Positions 1-8,600 of a DNA stretch of 10,999 nt are shown here, piece after piece. The first letter of the stretch is position 1. Every line of letters starts with the position of its first letter. Origin of the DNA: an uncultured Lachnospiraceae bacterium. GTDB lineage: Bacteria; Bacillota; Clostridia; Lachnospirales; Lachnospiraceae. The stretch spans positions 1 through 10,999 of the forward strand of contig CADBUD010000376.1 in NCBI GenBank assembly GCA_902797785.1. The letters run 5' to 3'. The translations under genes were made by a program, and so were the position numbers. The notes beneath the pieces were generated by a model, which searched no databases, had not been told where the DNA came from, and worked only from the letters and a program-made list of their open reading frames with translations.

Positions 1-1425
1 CTAAAAAACGGCGACCATGTTACCTATGACAATCAGACCGGTTCCTCCATTGACAATCTCTGGCGCGATTACCGCGACCTAAGAGACATTGAACCCTACA
101 AAGAAACAGAACATAGCACCAATGTTGTACTCATACCAACCCAGCTTCTAAAAGAAAAAGACACCGAAACTGCTTTGTTCTATTTGGGAAAAAAATTGTA
201 CAATACCGAAAATCTGGACAAAGGGGCTATTGCAACCGCAATCATCAGCATCGACGAAAATGTTTTGGAAAATCTATGTAATAAAGAGCCAAAATTCTAT
301 GATGACAACGGACTGACCTTCATTACAGACAGCGATGGAACCATTATATCCTATCCACAGAAAGAATATATAAAAAAGAACCTGGATGAATTTTCCAACT
401 CAAAAAAATTCGTAAAATCAACAGGAATCTTTAATAGAAAACCCGTTGGCAGCATTTTGGATACGGATGAAAAAACAGGATGGATCTTTCATAATGTTTA
501 TGACAAAAACCTTATGATGCATGATGCCATTCATATTAAAAACATCTATACAATTGCTATCATCTGTGACCTGCTGGTCAGCTTGTTTTTTATCACCTTT
601 ATCAGCCGGTATTTTGTACAGCAGGTCACCAATCTGGTTCACGGCCTAAAGCAGGTCGAACAGGGAAATCTGGATATTCAGCTAAAAATAAACAGCAAAG
701 ATGAATTTGGAATCATCGGAACACATTTTAACCAGATGACCCAGAGGATATCCTCTCTGATCAAAGAAGTCGAGGATATCTCAAACAAGAAAAATCATGC
801 AGAAATCAAGGCCTTAGAGTCGCAGATCAATCCACATTTTCTATATAATACCCTGGATGCGATCAACTGGATGGCCATTGGAAAAGAAGAATACGAAATC
901 AGCCGAATGCTTGGAAATCTCGGCACGATTCTCCGATACTGCATGAACCAGAGCGATACCATGGTAACCGTGGAAGAGATGGGCGACTGGCTCCACTCCT
1001 ATGTTGCCCTCTATCAGCTCCGCTACCACAACTCCTTTGAGGTGAAAATCTATATTGAAGAGGATGTAAAATCCCTAAAATTTTACAAATTACTCCTACA
1101 ACCGATTCTGGAGAATGCGATTCTGCACGGAATCAAAGACATGGAACATGGAAAAGTCAATGTTGATATCGGCTATTCTGAAGACATGGAGCATGTCCAT
1201 TTTATTGTGGAAGATAATGGCGTCGGTATGTCCAAAGAACAAGTCGAGCATTATAACAAAACAGAAATCGAAAAGGATCCAAAAGCACGTATCGGACTGA
1301 GCAACGTGTTTGAACGAATCCATCTATATTATGGGAATCAGGGAAAATGGCACATCAGCAGTATTGATGGGATGGGCACCATTGTAGAAATCATACTTCC
1401 CGTAGATACAGAAATAAATAGTTAA
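1..1425 (+). CDS. YesM-type sensor histidine kinase, 5' partial
   Basis: Membrane sensor kinase that autophosphorylates on histidine and passes the phosphate to the regulator encoded next. The reading frame is open back to base 1, so the true start lies upstream; 474 residues are visible and the TTG at 175 is only an internal codon. Residues 1-181 are extracellular and end in a Cache-like stretch (TDSDGTIISYP near 109-119). One membrane segment is at about 182-206, followed by HAMP at about 205-258. The His_kinase domain (YesM/LytS type) carries INPHFLYNTLD, with phospho-acceptor His279. The HATPase domain shows the N-box (LLLQPILENAILHG, Asn372), the G1 box DNGVGM (405-410) and the G2 box IGLSNV near 432. 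The first membrane segment expected at the N-terminus is outside the window. The family is clear from these motifs. The ligand is unknown; the neighbouring sugar-binding lipoprotein and glycosidase suggest a carbohydrate cue, which is inference. Confidence 0.93.
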   Translation, partial: LKNGDHVTYDNQTGSSIDNLWRDYRDLRDIEPYKETEHSTNVVLIPTQLLKEKDTETALFYLGKKLYNTENLDKGAIATAIISIDENVLENLCNKEPKFYDDNGLTFITDSDGTIISYPQKEYIKKNLDEFSNSKKFVKSTGIFNRKPVGSILDTDEKTGWIFHNVYDKNLMMHDAIHIKNIYTIAIICDLLVSLFFITFISRYFVQQVTNLVHGLKQVEQGNLDIQLKINSKDEFGIIGTHFNQMTQRISSLIKEVEDISNKKNHAEIKALESQINPHFLYNTLDAINWMAIGKEEYEISRMLGNLGTILRYCMNQSDTMVTVEEMGDWLHSYVALYQLRYHNSFEVKIYIEEDVKSLKFYKLLLQPILENAILHGIKDMEHGKVNVDIGYSEDMEHVHFIVEDNGVGMSKEQVEHYNKTEIEKDPKARIGLSNVFERIHLYYGNQGKWHISSIDGMGTIVEIILPVDTEINS

Positions 1426-1428
1426 AGC

Positions 1429-1434
1429 AGGTGA
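1429..1434 (+). promoter_or_regulatory. Ribosome binding site deciding the regulator start
   Basis: AGGTGA lies five bases before the ATG at 1440. The in-frame GTG at 1431 falls inside this site, so it is unlikely to be the start, although it would lengthen the protein by three residues. Starting at 1440 gives MKIVVVEDE, the usual beginning of a receiver domain. Confidence 0.7.
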
Positions 1435-1439
1435 AACAT

Positions 1440-2951
1440 ATGAAGATTGTTGTTGTAGAGGATGAGGTTACGATTCGTGAAGGCCTTAGTAATCTGATCA
1501 ACGAAAACACTCACCACACAGTAATCGCAAAATGTAAGAATGGACTTGAGGGAATTCAACTGATTCCGGAGCTCAAGCCCGATTTGGTCATTACGGATAT
1601 CCGTATGAATGAAATGGATGGACTGCAGATGCTCCGCAAGCTCAAGGAAATGGGCGCAGACACCAATAGCGTGATTCTCAGCGGATATTCCGAATTTGAA
1701 TATGCCAGAGAAGCCATCCAGCTTGGTGTCGAAGACTATCTCCTAAAACCAATTTCTATCGACTCCGTCAACAAAACATTGAAAAAAATTGAAAAAAATA
1801 TAGAAAAAAAACAGATTTCCTCCGACATACATCCGGAAATGTACCTCCAGTACTATTTCTATGGCGGCACAGAAGAGCAGAACAAAGCCAAAAAATACTT
1901 TGAATCCGCATTTTCTCTGGCGCCTACGGAACAATATACCATTTTCTGCGGATATCTGGGAAATATCTCACCGGAAGAAATGGAAGATATCAAATATCAA
2001 TTTCGAAGCTTGAAACGCCAGACTGCAGATCTTGGAGAATCCATTGACTTCTATGACGAAATCAATCATTCCAGAAGTCTGTTGATCAAAAGCACAAAAC
2101 AGGACATCCGGAAGCTCGAGGAAAAACTTTTGGAAAAAATAACCTCTGTACGTATCATAAAGGATAAAGAAATACCATGGGCCATGGCGTCCTGTCATTC
2201 CATAGATGAGTGGCACAAGACCTACCTGCAGGCAATCAAGCTTCTCAGCTATGGAACCATAATAGGATATCACAAAATCATACATAAAGAAGACATTACC
2301 TCTCTTTCCTTTAAAGATTTTCGCTATCCGATGCCGCTGGAAAAAAAGCTGATTTCTGCTTTGAGCGATGGAAATGCCGGCAGTGCCGGAGATATCATAA
2401 AAAAATTCTGTGCATATTTAATCGCAGAAGATTATGTCCCGGATGATCTCCGCCATGCCACCCTAAGATTTGGCACCAGCATCAGCGAAACAGCAAGGGA
2501 ACTCAATCAGAACGCCTACAGTGAGCTTCGGACAAAGGAATATCCTCAGAAGATACTGCAGGCTAAGACCATTTCCGAGTGGAAAAGGATCCTGTTGGAA
2601 ATGAGTGAAAAAGTCTGTACCAAAAACAAAAAAGAAGGCATCAGCAATTATACGATCAACCGTACCCTGGAATTTATCCGTTCCCATTATAAAGAAGGAA
2701 TCACTTTGGAAGAAACCGCTCAAATGCTGGACATCACTCCGGAATATTTAAGCACCCTGTTCAAACGGGAAATGGGAATGAATTTTTCAACCTTTTTAAA
2801 AGAATTTCGGATCAGCTATGCCAAACGCCTCTTAAAAGGAAGCAACTTAAAAATCTACGAAATTGCAGAAGAGTGCGGATACAATAATTCAAACTACTTT
2901 ACTAAAGTCTTTAAAGAAGTCACAGGAATCTCCCCAGCGGAATTCCGCTAA
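1440..2951 (+). CDS. YesN-type response regulator, AraC family
   Basis: Cytoplasmic transcription regulator of 503 residues, partner of the upstream kinase (stop to start gap of 14 bases). The receiver domain covers about residues 1-120, with acidic pair Glu7/Asp8, phospho-acceptor Asp53 in ITDIRM, Ser81 in LSGYSEF and Lys103 in LLKP. A lysine-rich, coiled linker (about 112-125) leads to a central region of about 280 residues that I cannot assign to a named domain; this long middle is usual in YesN proteins. The C-terminal 101 residues (403-503) form an AraC-type DNA-binding domain with two helix-turn-helices. The first is around LEETAQMLDITPEYLSTLF and the second around YEIAEECGYNNSNYFTKVF, ending GISPAEFR. 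Phosphorylation would be expected to favour dimer binding at target promoters, probably of local sugar-use genes. No operator could be recognised by eye. Confidence 0.93.
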   Translation: MKIVVVEDEVTIREGLSNLINENTHHTVIAKCKNGLEGIQLIPELKPDLVITDIRMNEMDGLQMLRKLKEMGADTNSVILSGYSEFEYAREAIQLGVEDYLLKPISIDSVNKTLKKIEKNIEKKQISSDIHPEMYLQYYFYGGTEEQNKAKKYFESAFSLAPTEQYTIFCGYLGNISPEEMEDIKYQFRSLKRQTADLGESIDFYDEINHSRSLLIKSTKQDIRKLEEKLLEKITSVRIIKDKEIPWAMASCHSIDEWHKTYLQAIKLLSYGTIIGYHKIIHKEDITSLSFKDFRYPMPLEKKLISALSDGNAGSAGDIIKKFCAYLIAEDYVPDDLRHATLRFGTSISETARELNQNAYSELRTKEYPQKILQAKTISEWKRILLEMSEKVCTKNKKEGISNYTINRTLEFIRSHYKEGITLEETAQMLDITPEYLSTLFKREMGMNFSTFLKEFRISYAKRLLKGSNLKIYEIAEECGYNNSNYFTKVFKEVTGISPAEFR

Positions 2952-2980
2952 ATAGACTTCATGAATAAAGGAATACAAAA

Positions 2981-4198
2981 ATGAGAAAGCTATTATCCAG
3001 CATCCTTGTCCTTGCTTTTTTATTAATATTATGCGGCTGCAGTAAGACCTCTTCTCCAGAAAAGACCGAAAAAAAACAGGCAGAAGAGCTCGTACTCTGG
3101 TCCTACTTTGAAACTGATGCCCAAAAACAGGGATTAAACACCCTGGTGGAACAGTTCAATCAATCCCAAACATCCTACCATATATCATGGGAATATGTTC
3201 CCATGGCAGATTTTACCAAAGAACTGTCCATGGCACTTACTTCCAATTCCGTACCAGATCTCATCCTTGTAGACAACCCGGATATGAGAGGTCTCGCAAA
3301 ACTGGGTATCCTGGAAGATATCACTTCAAAGCTTCCGGACACGATTCATGAGGATGAGTACTATGATGAAGTATGGCATTCTGTCGTTTATGACGAAAAA
3401 TGCTACGGGGTTCCCTTCTGCTGCAACAATACGGCTATCATCTACAACAAACAAATGCTCTTAGACGCCGGCGTTGAACCGCCCGGAAACTGGGAGGAAT
3501 TTCAAACCGTATCCAAACAGCTGACCAATTCGGAACACACCGGCTTTGGCATGAGCGGCGTAAAAGGAGAGCAGGCAGCATTCCAATTTACCCCGTGGAT
3601 TCTTTCCACCGGAACCAAACTGACAGATATGACAGATTCCCGTGGAAAAGAAGCCTTTGAACTGTTTTTTCACATGATCGAAGACGAAAGCATATCCCCG
3701 GATTGTTTGAATTGGTCGCAGGTCGATATCACCAGGAAATTTCTTTCCGGAGAAATCGCCATGATAGAAAACGGTCCATGGGCTCTGCCTGCGATTGAAG
3801 AATCCGGTATCGAATACGGCATCATTCCTTTTCCATCTCACACCTCAACCGGAGTCATCGTAGGCGGAGAAGATTTCGGCGTGATAAAAGGCAAAAATAC
3901 CGAAGGCTCTTTAACCTTCATTCGCTTCTGCAGCGACTCGAATACCATGTCGCAGATTTCAGAAATGATGATGAACATCCCGCCCAGACGCAAAGAAGCC
4001 ATCGCCTTTGGAGAAAAACATCCGGCCTACCGGGTATTTGTAGACCAAATGGAATATGGCATCAGCCGAACCTCTGTAGATAACTGGAAAACCATCTGCA
4101 ATGCTTTAGGAAAAAGCTTATACGATATGTTCGGAAACACCGACACCTTAGACAGCATCTGGAATACCTATGTAAACACGATCAAAGAAAACAACTAA
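2981..4198 (+). CDS. Extracellular solute-binding lipoprotein, family 1 (sugar type)
   Basis: Substrate-binding lipoprotein of a CUT1-type ABC sugar importer, 405 residues, a usual length. The N-terminus is a lipoprotein signal: MRK, a hydrophobic core and the lipobox LCGC, so the mature protein should start at lipidated Cys20 on the outer face of the membrane. The mature part begins with an acidic/lysine-rich linker, then ELVLWSYFETDAQKQGL. Family hallmarks are YGVPF...TAIIYNKQMLLDAGV (142-165) followed by P-x-NWEEF, and FLSGEIAMIENGPWALP (254-270). AAGGAA at 2968-2973 is seven bases before the ATG; the gap after the regulator is 29 bases, so co-transcription is likely. No permease or ATPase gene follows. 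It may serve an importer encoded upstream, use a shared ATPase, or help the kinase sense its ligand. The bound sugar cannot be told from sequence; arabinose-containing oligosaccharides are a guess from context. Confidence 0.9.
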   Translation: MRKLLSSILVLAFLLILCGCSKTSSPEKTEKKQAEELVLWSYFETDAQKQGLNTLVEQFNQSQTSYHISWEYVPMADFTKELSMALTSNSVPDLILVDNPDMRGLAKLGILEDITSKLPDTIHEDEYYDEVWHSVVYDEKCYGVPFCCNNTAIIYNKQMLLDAGVEPPGNWEEFQTVSKQLTNSEHTGFGMSGVKGEQAAFQFTPWILSTGTKLTDMTDSRGKEAFELFFHMIEDESISPDCLNWSQVDITRKFLSGEIAMIENGPWALPAIEESGIEYGIIPFPSHTSTGVIVGGEDFGVIKGKNTEGSLTFIRFCSDSNTMSQISEMMMNIPPRRKEAIAFGEKHPAYRVFVDQMEYGISRTSVDNWKTICNALGKSLYDMFGNTDTLDSIWNTYVNTIKENN

Positions 4199-4243
4199 AA
4201 TAAGCTGGAACTATCCCGGCATTTAGAAAGGAGAAACCATACC

Positions 4244-4546
4244 ATGGTAAAGCATATCATTATTTGGACCTTAAAAGAAGAACTCTCTGCGGAGGAAAAA
4301 GCTGCTGCCAAAACCGGCATCAAGGAAGGATTAGAGGGACTGGCAGGAAAAATTCCCGGATTGACCGAAATCAAAGTTCAGATCGATGGTCTTGAAAGCT
4401 CAAACGCGGATGTTCTATTAGATTCCTCTTTTGAAACGGAAGACGCCTTAAAAGGCTATGCCGTACATCCGGAGCATGTTGCCGTCGCAAATGAAAAAGT
4501 CCGTCCTTTTACCTCTGTCCGCAGCTGCTTCGACTATATGACCTAA
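4244..4546 (+). CDS. Dabb (stress-responsive A/B barrel) family protein
   Basis: Small cytoplasmic protein of 100 residues; the Dabb family usually forms dimeric ferredoxin-like alpha/beta barrels of about this length. Visible hallmarks are the N-terminal strand MVKHIIIWTLKEE with His4, a helical middle (about 15-35), the IPGL turn at 37-40, and the C-terminal run YAVHPEHVAVANEKVRPF with His75 and His78. Biochemical roles are known for only some members of the family, so no reaction is assigned. AAAGGAG at 4227-4233 is ten bases before the ATG. It sits 45 bases after the lipoprotein gene and 43 bases before the lactate dehydrogenase start, consistent with one transcript. The pairing with a dehydrogenase could mean a role in a small-acid or sugar-derived metabolite step, but this is speculative. 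Confidence 0.85.
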   Translation: MVKHIIIWTLKEELSAEEKAAAKTGIKEGLEGLAGKIPGLTEIKVQIDGLESSNADVLLDSSFETEDALKGYAVHPEHVAVANEKVRPFTSVRSCFDYMT

Positions 4547-4575
4547 TGGACACATCACCTTTGAAAAAATGACAC

Positions 4576-4582
4576 AAGGAGG
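4576..4582 (+). promoter_or_regulatory. Ribosome binding site deciding the LDH start
   Basis: A perfect AAGGAGG lies seven bases before the ATG at 4590. An in-frame ATG at 4569 lies upstream of this site and would translate through it (adding MTQGGSH), so 4590 is the better start. Confidence 0.85.
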
Positions 4583-4589
4583 ATCGCAT

Positions 4590-5534
4590 ATGTCAAATTT
4601 TAGAAAAGCCGTCATGGTCGGCTGTGGTTTTGTTGGCTCTGCTTCTGTTTTCAGTTTAATGCAGAGCGGTATTTTTTCAGAAATCGTCATGATTGATGCG
4701 GATAGGGAAAAAGCAGAAGGAGAAGCCATGGACATCAGTCACGGCATTCCCTTTGGAAAAGAAATGAAAATCCGTGCCGGAGGATATGAAGAGGTCAGAG
4801 ATGCCGGAATCGTCATCGTGACCGCAGGAGCCAATCAAAAGCCGGGAGAGACCCGGTTGGATCTGGTCAACAAAAATGTCGCTATCTTTAAACAGATCAT
4901 CCCGGAAATCATGAAAAACAAATTCGATGGAATCCTGCTGATTGTTGCCAATCCGGTAGATATCCTGACCCACGTTGCACAGAAGATCTCTGGTCTGCCG
5001 GAATATAAGGTCATCGGTTCCGGGACTGTCTTAGATACCGCAAGGCTCAAACGCCAGCTGGGCGAGCATCTTGGCGTAGACAGCAAGAGCGTTCACGCCT
5101 TTATCATCGGTGAACACGGAGACAGCGAAATTGCGGCATGGAGCAGTGCCAATGTTTCCGGAATCCCACTAAGCGATTTCTGTGAAATGAGAGGCTTCTT
5201 TGAGCACGAAAAAGCAACAAAAGAAATCGCGGAAAAAGTAAAGAACAGCGCCTATGAAATCATCAAGCGAAAACGAGCCACATATTTTGGCGTGGCCATG
5301 GCTGTCCGCCGGCTCTGTGAAGCGGTGGTACGTGATGAAAAATCCATCCTTCCGGTCTCCACAAAAATGCGCGGGGAATATGGCATTGACGGTGTTGTCT
5401 TAAGTATGCCATGTATTGTCGGAAAAGACGGAATTGAAACCAAAGTCCCGATTCGGCTGAACGAAGAAGAAATCAAAAATCTTCAGGAATCAGCTGAACT
5501 ATTAAAAAAGATTCTTACTGATTTAGAGCTGTAA
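4590..5534 (+). CDS. ldh: L-lactate dehydrogenase
   Basis: NAD-dependent cytoplasmic enzyme converting pyruvate and NADH to L-lactate, 314 residues, normal for the family. The Rossmann motif GCGFVG (Gly11, 13, 16) and Asp36 at the end of the second strand indicate NAD preference. The substrate loop reads ANQKPGETR: Gln83 at the specificity position marks lactate dehydrogenase (malate dehydrogenases have Arg there), and Arg89 is the loop arginine. Asn121 (VANPVD), Asp149 and Arg152 (LDTAR) and the catalytic His176 in GEHGDSE are all present, so the enzyme looks intact. It would regenerate NAD+ during sugar fermentation. Placement directly behind a two-component system, sugar-binding lipoprotein and Dabb gene is unusual, since ldh is usually elsewhere. 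A related 2-hydroxyacid dehydrogenase role cannot be fully excluded, but the loop residues argue for lactate. Confidence 0.93.
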   Translation: MSNFRKAVMVGCGFVGSASVFSLMQSGIFSEIVMIDADREKAEGEAMDISHGIPFGKEMKIRAGGYEEVRDAGIVIVTAGANQKPGETRLDLVNKNVAIFKQIIPEIMKNKFDGILLIVANPVDILTHVAQKISGLPEYKVIGSGTVLDTARLKRQLGEHLGVDSKSVHAFIIGEHGDSEIAAWSSANVSGIPLSDFCEMRGFFEHEKATKEIAEKVKNSAYEIIKRKRATYFGVAMAVRRLCEAVVRDEKSILPVSTKMRGEYGIDGVVLSMPCIVGKDGIETKVPIRLNEEEIKNLQESAELLKKILTDLEL

Positions 5535-5650
5535 ATTTATCCGTCCTCCACAGTTTAAAATAATAAAGCTATCCTAAAATATTTCTATTCTAAAAAAGAT
5601 GCAGATATTATAACATATACTGTGATCATGTTTTTTAATACAAATATTTT
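5535..5650 (+). promoter_or_regulatory. AT-rich leader of the glycosidase gene, possible promoter
   Basis: The space between ldh and the glycosidase is 130 bases, much longer than the other gaps, and very AT-rich. Candidate -10 boxes are TATTAT (5606-5611) and TATACT (5616-5621), but no good -35 box is seen at the proper spacing. A short inverted repeat, AACAT (5612-5616) and ATGTT (5628-5632), flanks 11 bases and might be a regulator site. No hairpin with a T-run terminates ldh, so read-through into the glycosidase gene is possible. GTCCTCC at 5543-5549 is complementary to the glycosidase ribosome binding site. Confidence 0.35.
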
Positions 5651-5657
5651 AAGGAGG
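5651..5657 (+). promoter_or_regulatory. Strong ribosome binding site of the glycosidase gene
   Basis: AAGGAGG ends seven bases before the ATG at 5665. This near-ideal site fits a highly translated secreted protein and fixes the start. Confidence 0.85.
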
Positions 5658-5664
5658 ACAAGCT

Positions 5665-8600
5665 ATGAAACAGTACAACGTACTCAAACAAACTCTGGCT
5701 TTTGTCCTGACACTGGCAATGGTCCTGACGGGAACCTTCCCGAATGGCATTGCCTCTGTTCAGGCAGCCCAAAAGGACGATCTGCTTTTGTACTATGATT
5801 TCGATCTGCAAAACAGCTTCGCCACACAAATCAATGATGTCTCCGGACACATGAACGCCGGTGAGCTAAAAAGCAACAGCGGCGGAAGTGTCGAAGGAAC
5901 CTACAGCATTTCTAACGTAAACATCTATGGAAACACCGTAAAAGCATTAAAATTGACCGGTGGAGACTCCGGTCCATATCTAAAACTTCCGGACGGCATC
6001 TTAAATGGCCATGATGCTGTCACCATCAGCATGTGGGTAAATCTTTCCACCGATAATGGATATCAGAGAATCTGGGATTTCGGTAATGACACGACCAGTT
6101 ATATGTATCTATTGTCTGACGGTGGAAACGAAGGCTTCATAGGATATGCCGCAGCCATCACGACTGGCGGATGGAGCAAAGAAACCGGTGTCCAGAAAGG
6201 AACGAACATCTCTAAGAACCGTTGGGTCTTGACTACTGTAGTAATGGACGGTTCGACCATGTCCCTCTATGAAAACGGTACTCTGATCGGCACCAAAGAC
6301 ACAGGCATCAAAGTCAGCGACCTCGGCGCTACCGTTGGAAACTACATCGGAAAAGGTCAGTTCAATGATAATCCTACCGAAGGTCAGTTCGCAGAAGTCA
6401 AAATCTTTGACAAAGCACTCTCCGCAGAAGAAGTCGCAGCAATGTACACCGTAGACGACGCCGGTATCGTAGCCGGAGATAAAGCAGAATTAAGCCTTGG
6501 CGACACCTCTGCCATTACTTCTGATTTTGCCCTCCCGACCAAAGGAGTCAATGAATCTACGATTACCTGGAGCAGCACAAATCCAGCCATTCAGATTGAA
6601 GATGGCACAGCAAAGGTCACACGTCCGGCACAGGGCGCAGAAAATGCTGTCGGCAAACTGACCGCGACCATCACATATAACGAAGCATCCGATACAAAGG
6701 ACTTCGATGTCGTTGTTATTTCAGAATACACAGATGAACAGATCGTAAACCATGATGCAGAAGCAGCCGTAAAAGCTGTCGGCGATCTTTCCTCTATCAT
6801 GGGCGATATCACCCTTCCATTAACAGGCGAATGGGGCTCTACGATTACATGGACCAGCGCGAACAGCGCAATCAAAATCGAAGACGGCACAGCAAAAGTG
6901 ACCCGTCCGGAGGTCGGCTCTGAAAATATCAGTGGCAAACTGACTGCGACCATCTCCTTTGGTTCCAAAAAAGCAACCAAAGAAATCGATGCAACCGTTC
7001 TTGCTTATCGGGAAGCTGCATCCATTTCCAAAGTAGATGATATCAACGTAACAACGATCAAAGGACACAGTCCGTCCCTTCCAAATTTTGTAAAAGTCAC
7101 CTATTCCGATGGCAGCTACAACAAATTAAAGACCATCTGGCCAAATAAAATCGAAGCAAGCCAATACACTTCAGCCGGCAAATTTACGGTAGAAGGAAGC
7201 ATCGTAGGTGAGACCACAAAAATCACAGCAAACGTAACCGTTGTTGACCAGCAGGAAGTAGCAAAATATGCGGTATCTAAGGAATTCGACCTCTCCGATA
7301 TCTCACTGGATGGAGATTCTATCCTGACACAGAACAGAGCCCGCGATTTAGTCTACCTGAAATTGCTCGACAACAAACGTATGCTTTACAACTTCTATAA
7401 CACCTTTGGACAGACTGACAAAATCAAAAACGTACAGCCACTTGGAGGATGGGACGAGCCAAGCGGACTTCTCCGCGGTCATTCCACCGGACATTATATG
7501 TCAGCCTTAGCTCTTGCTTATGCCTCCACAGGCGACAGTGAATTAAAGACTAAATTAGATGAGATGGTAAGCGAGCTCCGTACTCTTCAAAAAATGAGTT
7601 CCGGAAATACGACCGCATTTACTTCCAAAGGAACCGACCAGAAGGTATGGAGCACCAACCCTGCAGAATGGGGCGAAGGCTTCTTAAGCGCATATTCTCC
7701 AGACCAGTTCGCGCTATTGGAGAAATACACTCCATATGCACAGATCTGGGCACCATATTATACCCTGCACAAGCTGATTGCCGGCTTATTAGACGCTTAT
7801 TACTATACAGGAAATACAGAAGCCTTAGAAGCTGCAGAAGCTCTCGGCTCCTGGGTCTACACCCGGTTAAGCGCCTGCACCGCGAACCAGCTGTCCACCA
7901 TGTGGGCCATGTACATTGCCGGAGAATTCGGTGGATTCAATGAATCACTCGCAAAGCTCTATCTCTATACCGGCAATGAGAAATTCTTAAACGCAGCAAA
8001 ATTATTTGATAACACAGATTTCTTTAACTACCTTTCCAACAACGTAGATGACATCGCGGGACATCATGCAAATCAGCACATTCCTCAGATCATCGGTGCC
8101 ATCGAAATGTACAATGCAACAGTAAAGAAAGGTTCCCCGGAAATCTACTACTATGATATTGCAGAAAACTTCTGGAGAATGACCGTTTCCCGTTATGCAT
8201 ACTCCATCGGTGGAGTCGGTACCGGTGAAAAATTCACAGAAGCGTATAAACAGGCAGCAAATATCGCAGGAACGACCAACTGTGAGACCTGTGCCGCTTA
8301 CAACATGTTAAAGCTCACAAAAATGCTGAACAAATACAACCCGGATGACGCGGAATACATGGACTACTATGAGAGAACTCTCTACAACCAGATTCTCGCC
8401 TCCCAGACCCCGAACGTAACAGCAAGCCTTCACAATGGTACGACCTATATGCTTCCGATCGGTCCTGGTTCCACCAGAGACTTTGGTGATGATTACAACT
8501 CCTTTACCTGCTGCCATGGAACCGGTATGGAGAACCACGTAAAATATCAGGAAGCAGCTTACGAAAAAACAGACGATACCTTATATGTAAGTCTTTATAT

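Noticed and set aside
175..1425. Kinase starting at the TTG at 175
   Set aside because: The frame is open without a stop back to base 1 and the residues before 175 continue the extracellular sensor domain, so this is an internal codon of a gene cut by the window edge.
3461..3841. 126-residue - strand frame inside the solute-binding protein gene
   Set aside because: The + strand protein has clear family motifs over this stretch; the opposite frame has no recognisable domain.
4569..4589. Longer lactate dehydrogenase start at the ATG at 4569
   Set aside because: The ideal AAGGAGG at 4576-4582 lies downstream of this ATG and is well placed for the ATG at 4590; the extra residues (MTQGGSH) simply translate the ribosome binding site.
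6591..6980. 129-residue - strand frame across the Ig-like domains
   Set aside because: It lies opposite the well-supported glycosidase, has no ribosome binding site of note, and its repeated segments simply mirror the duplicated Ig-like domains.
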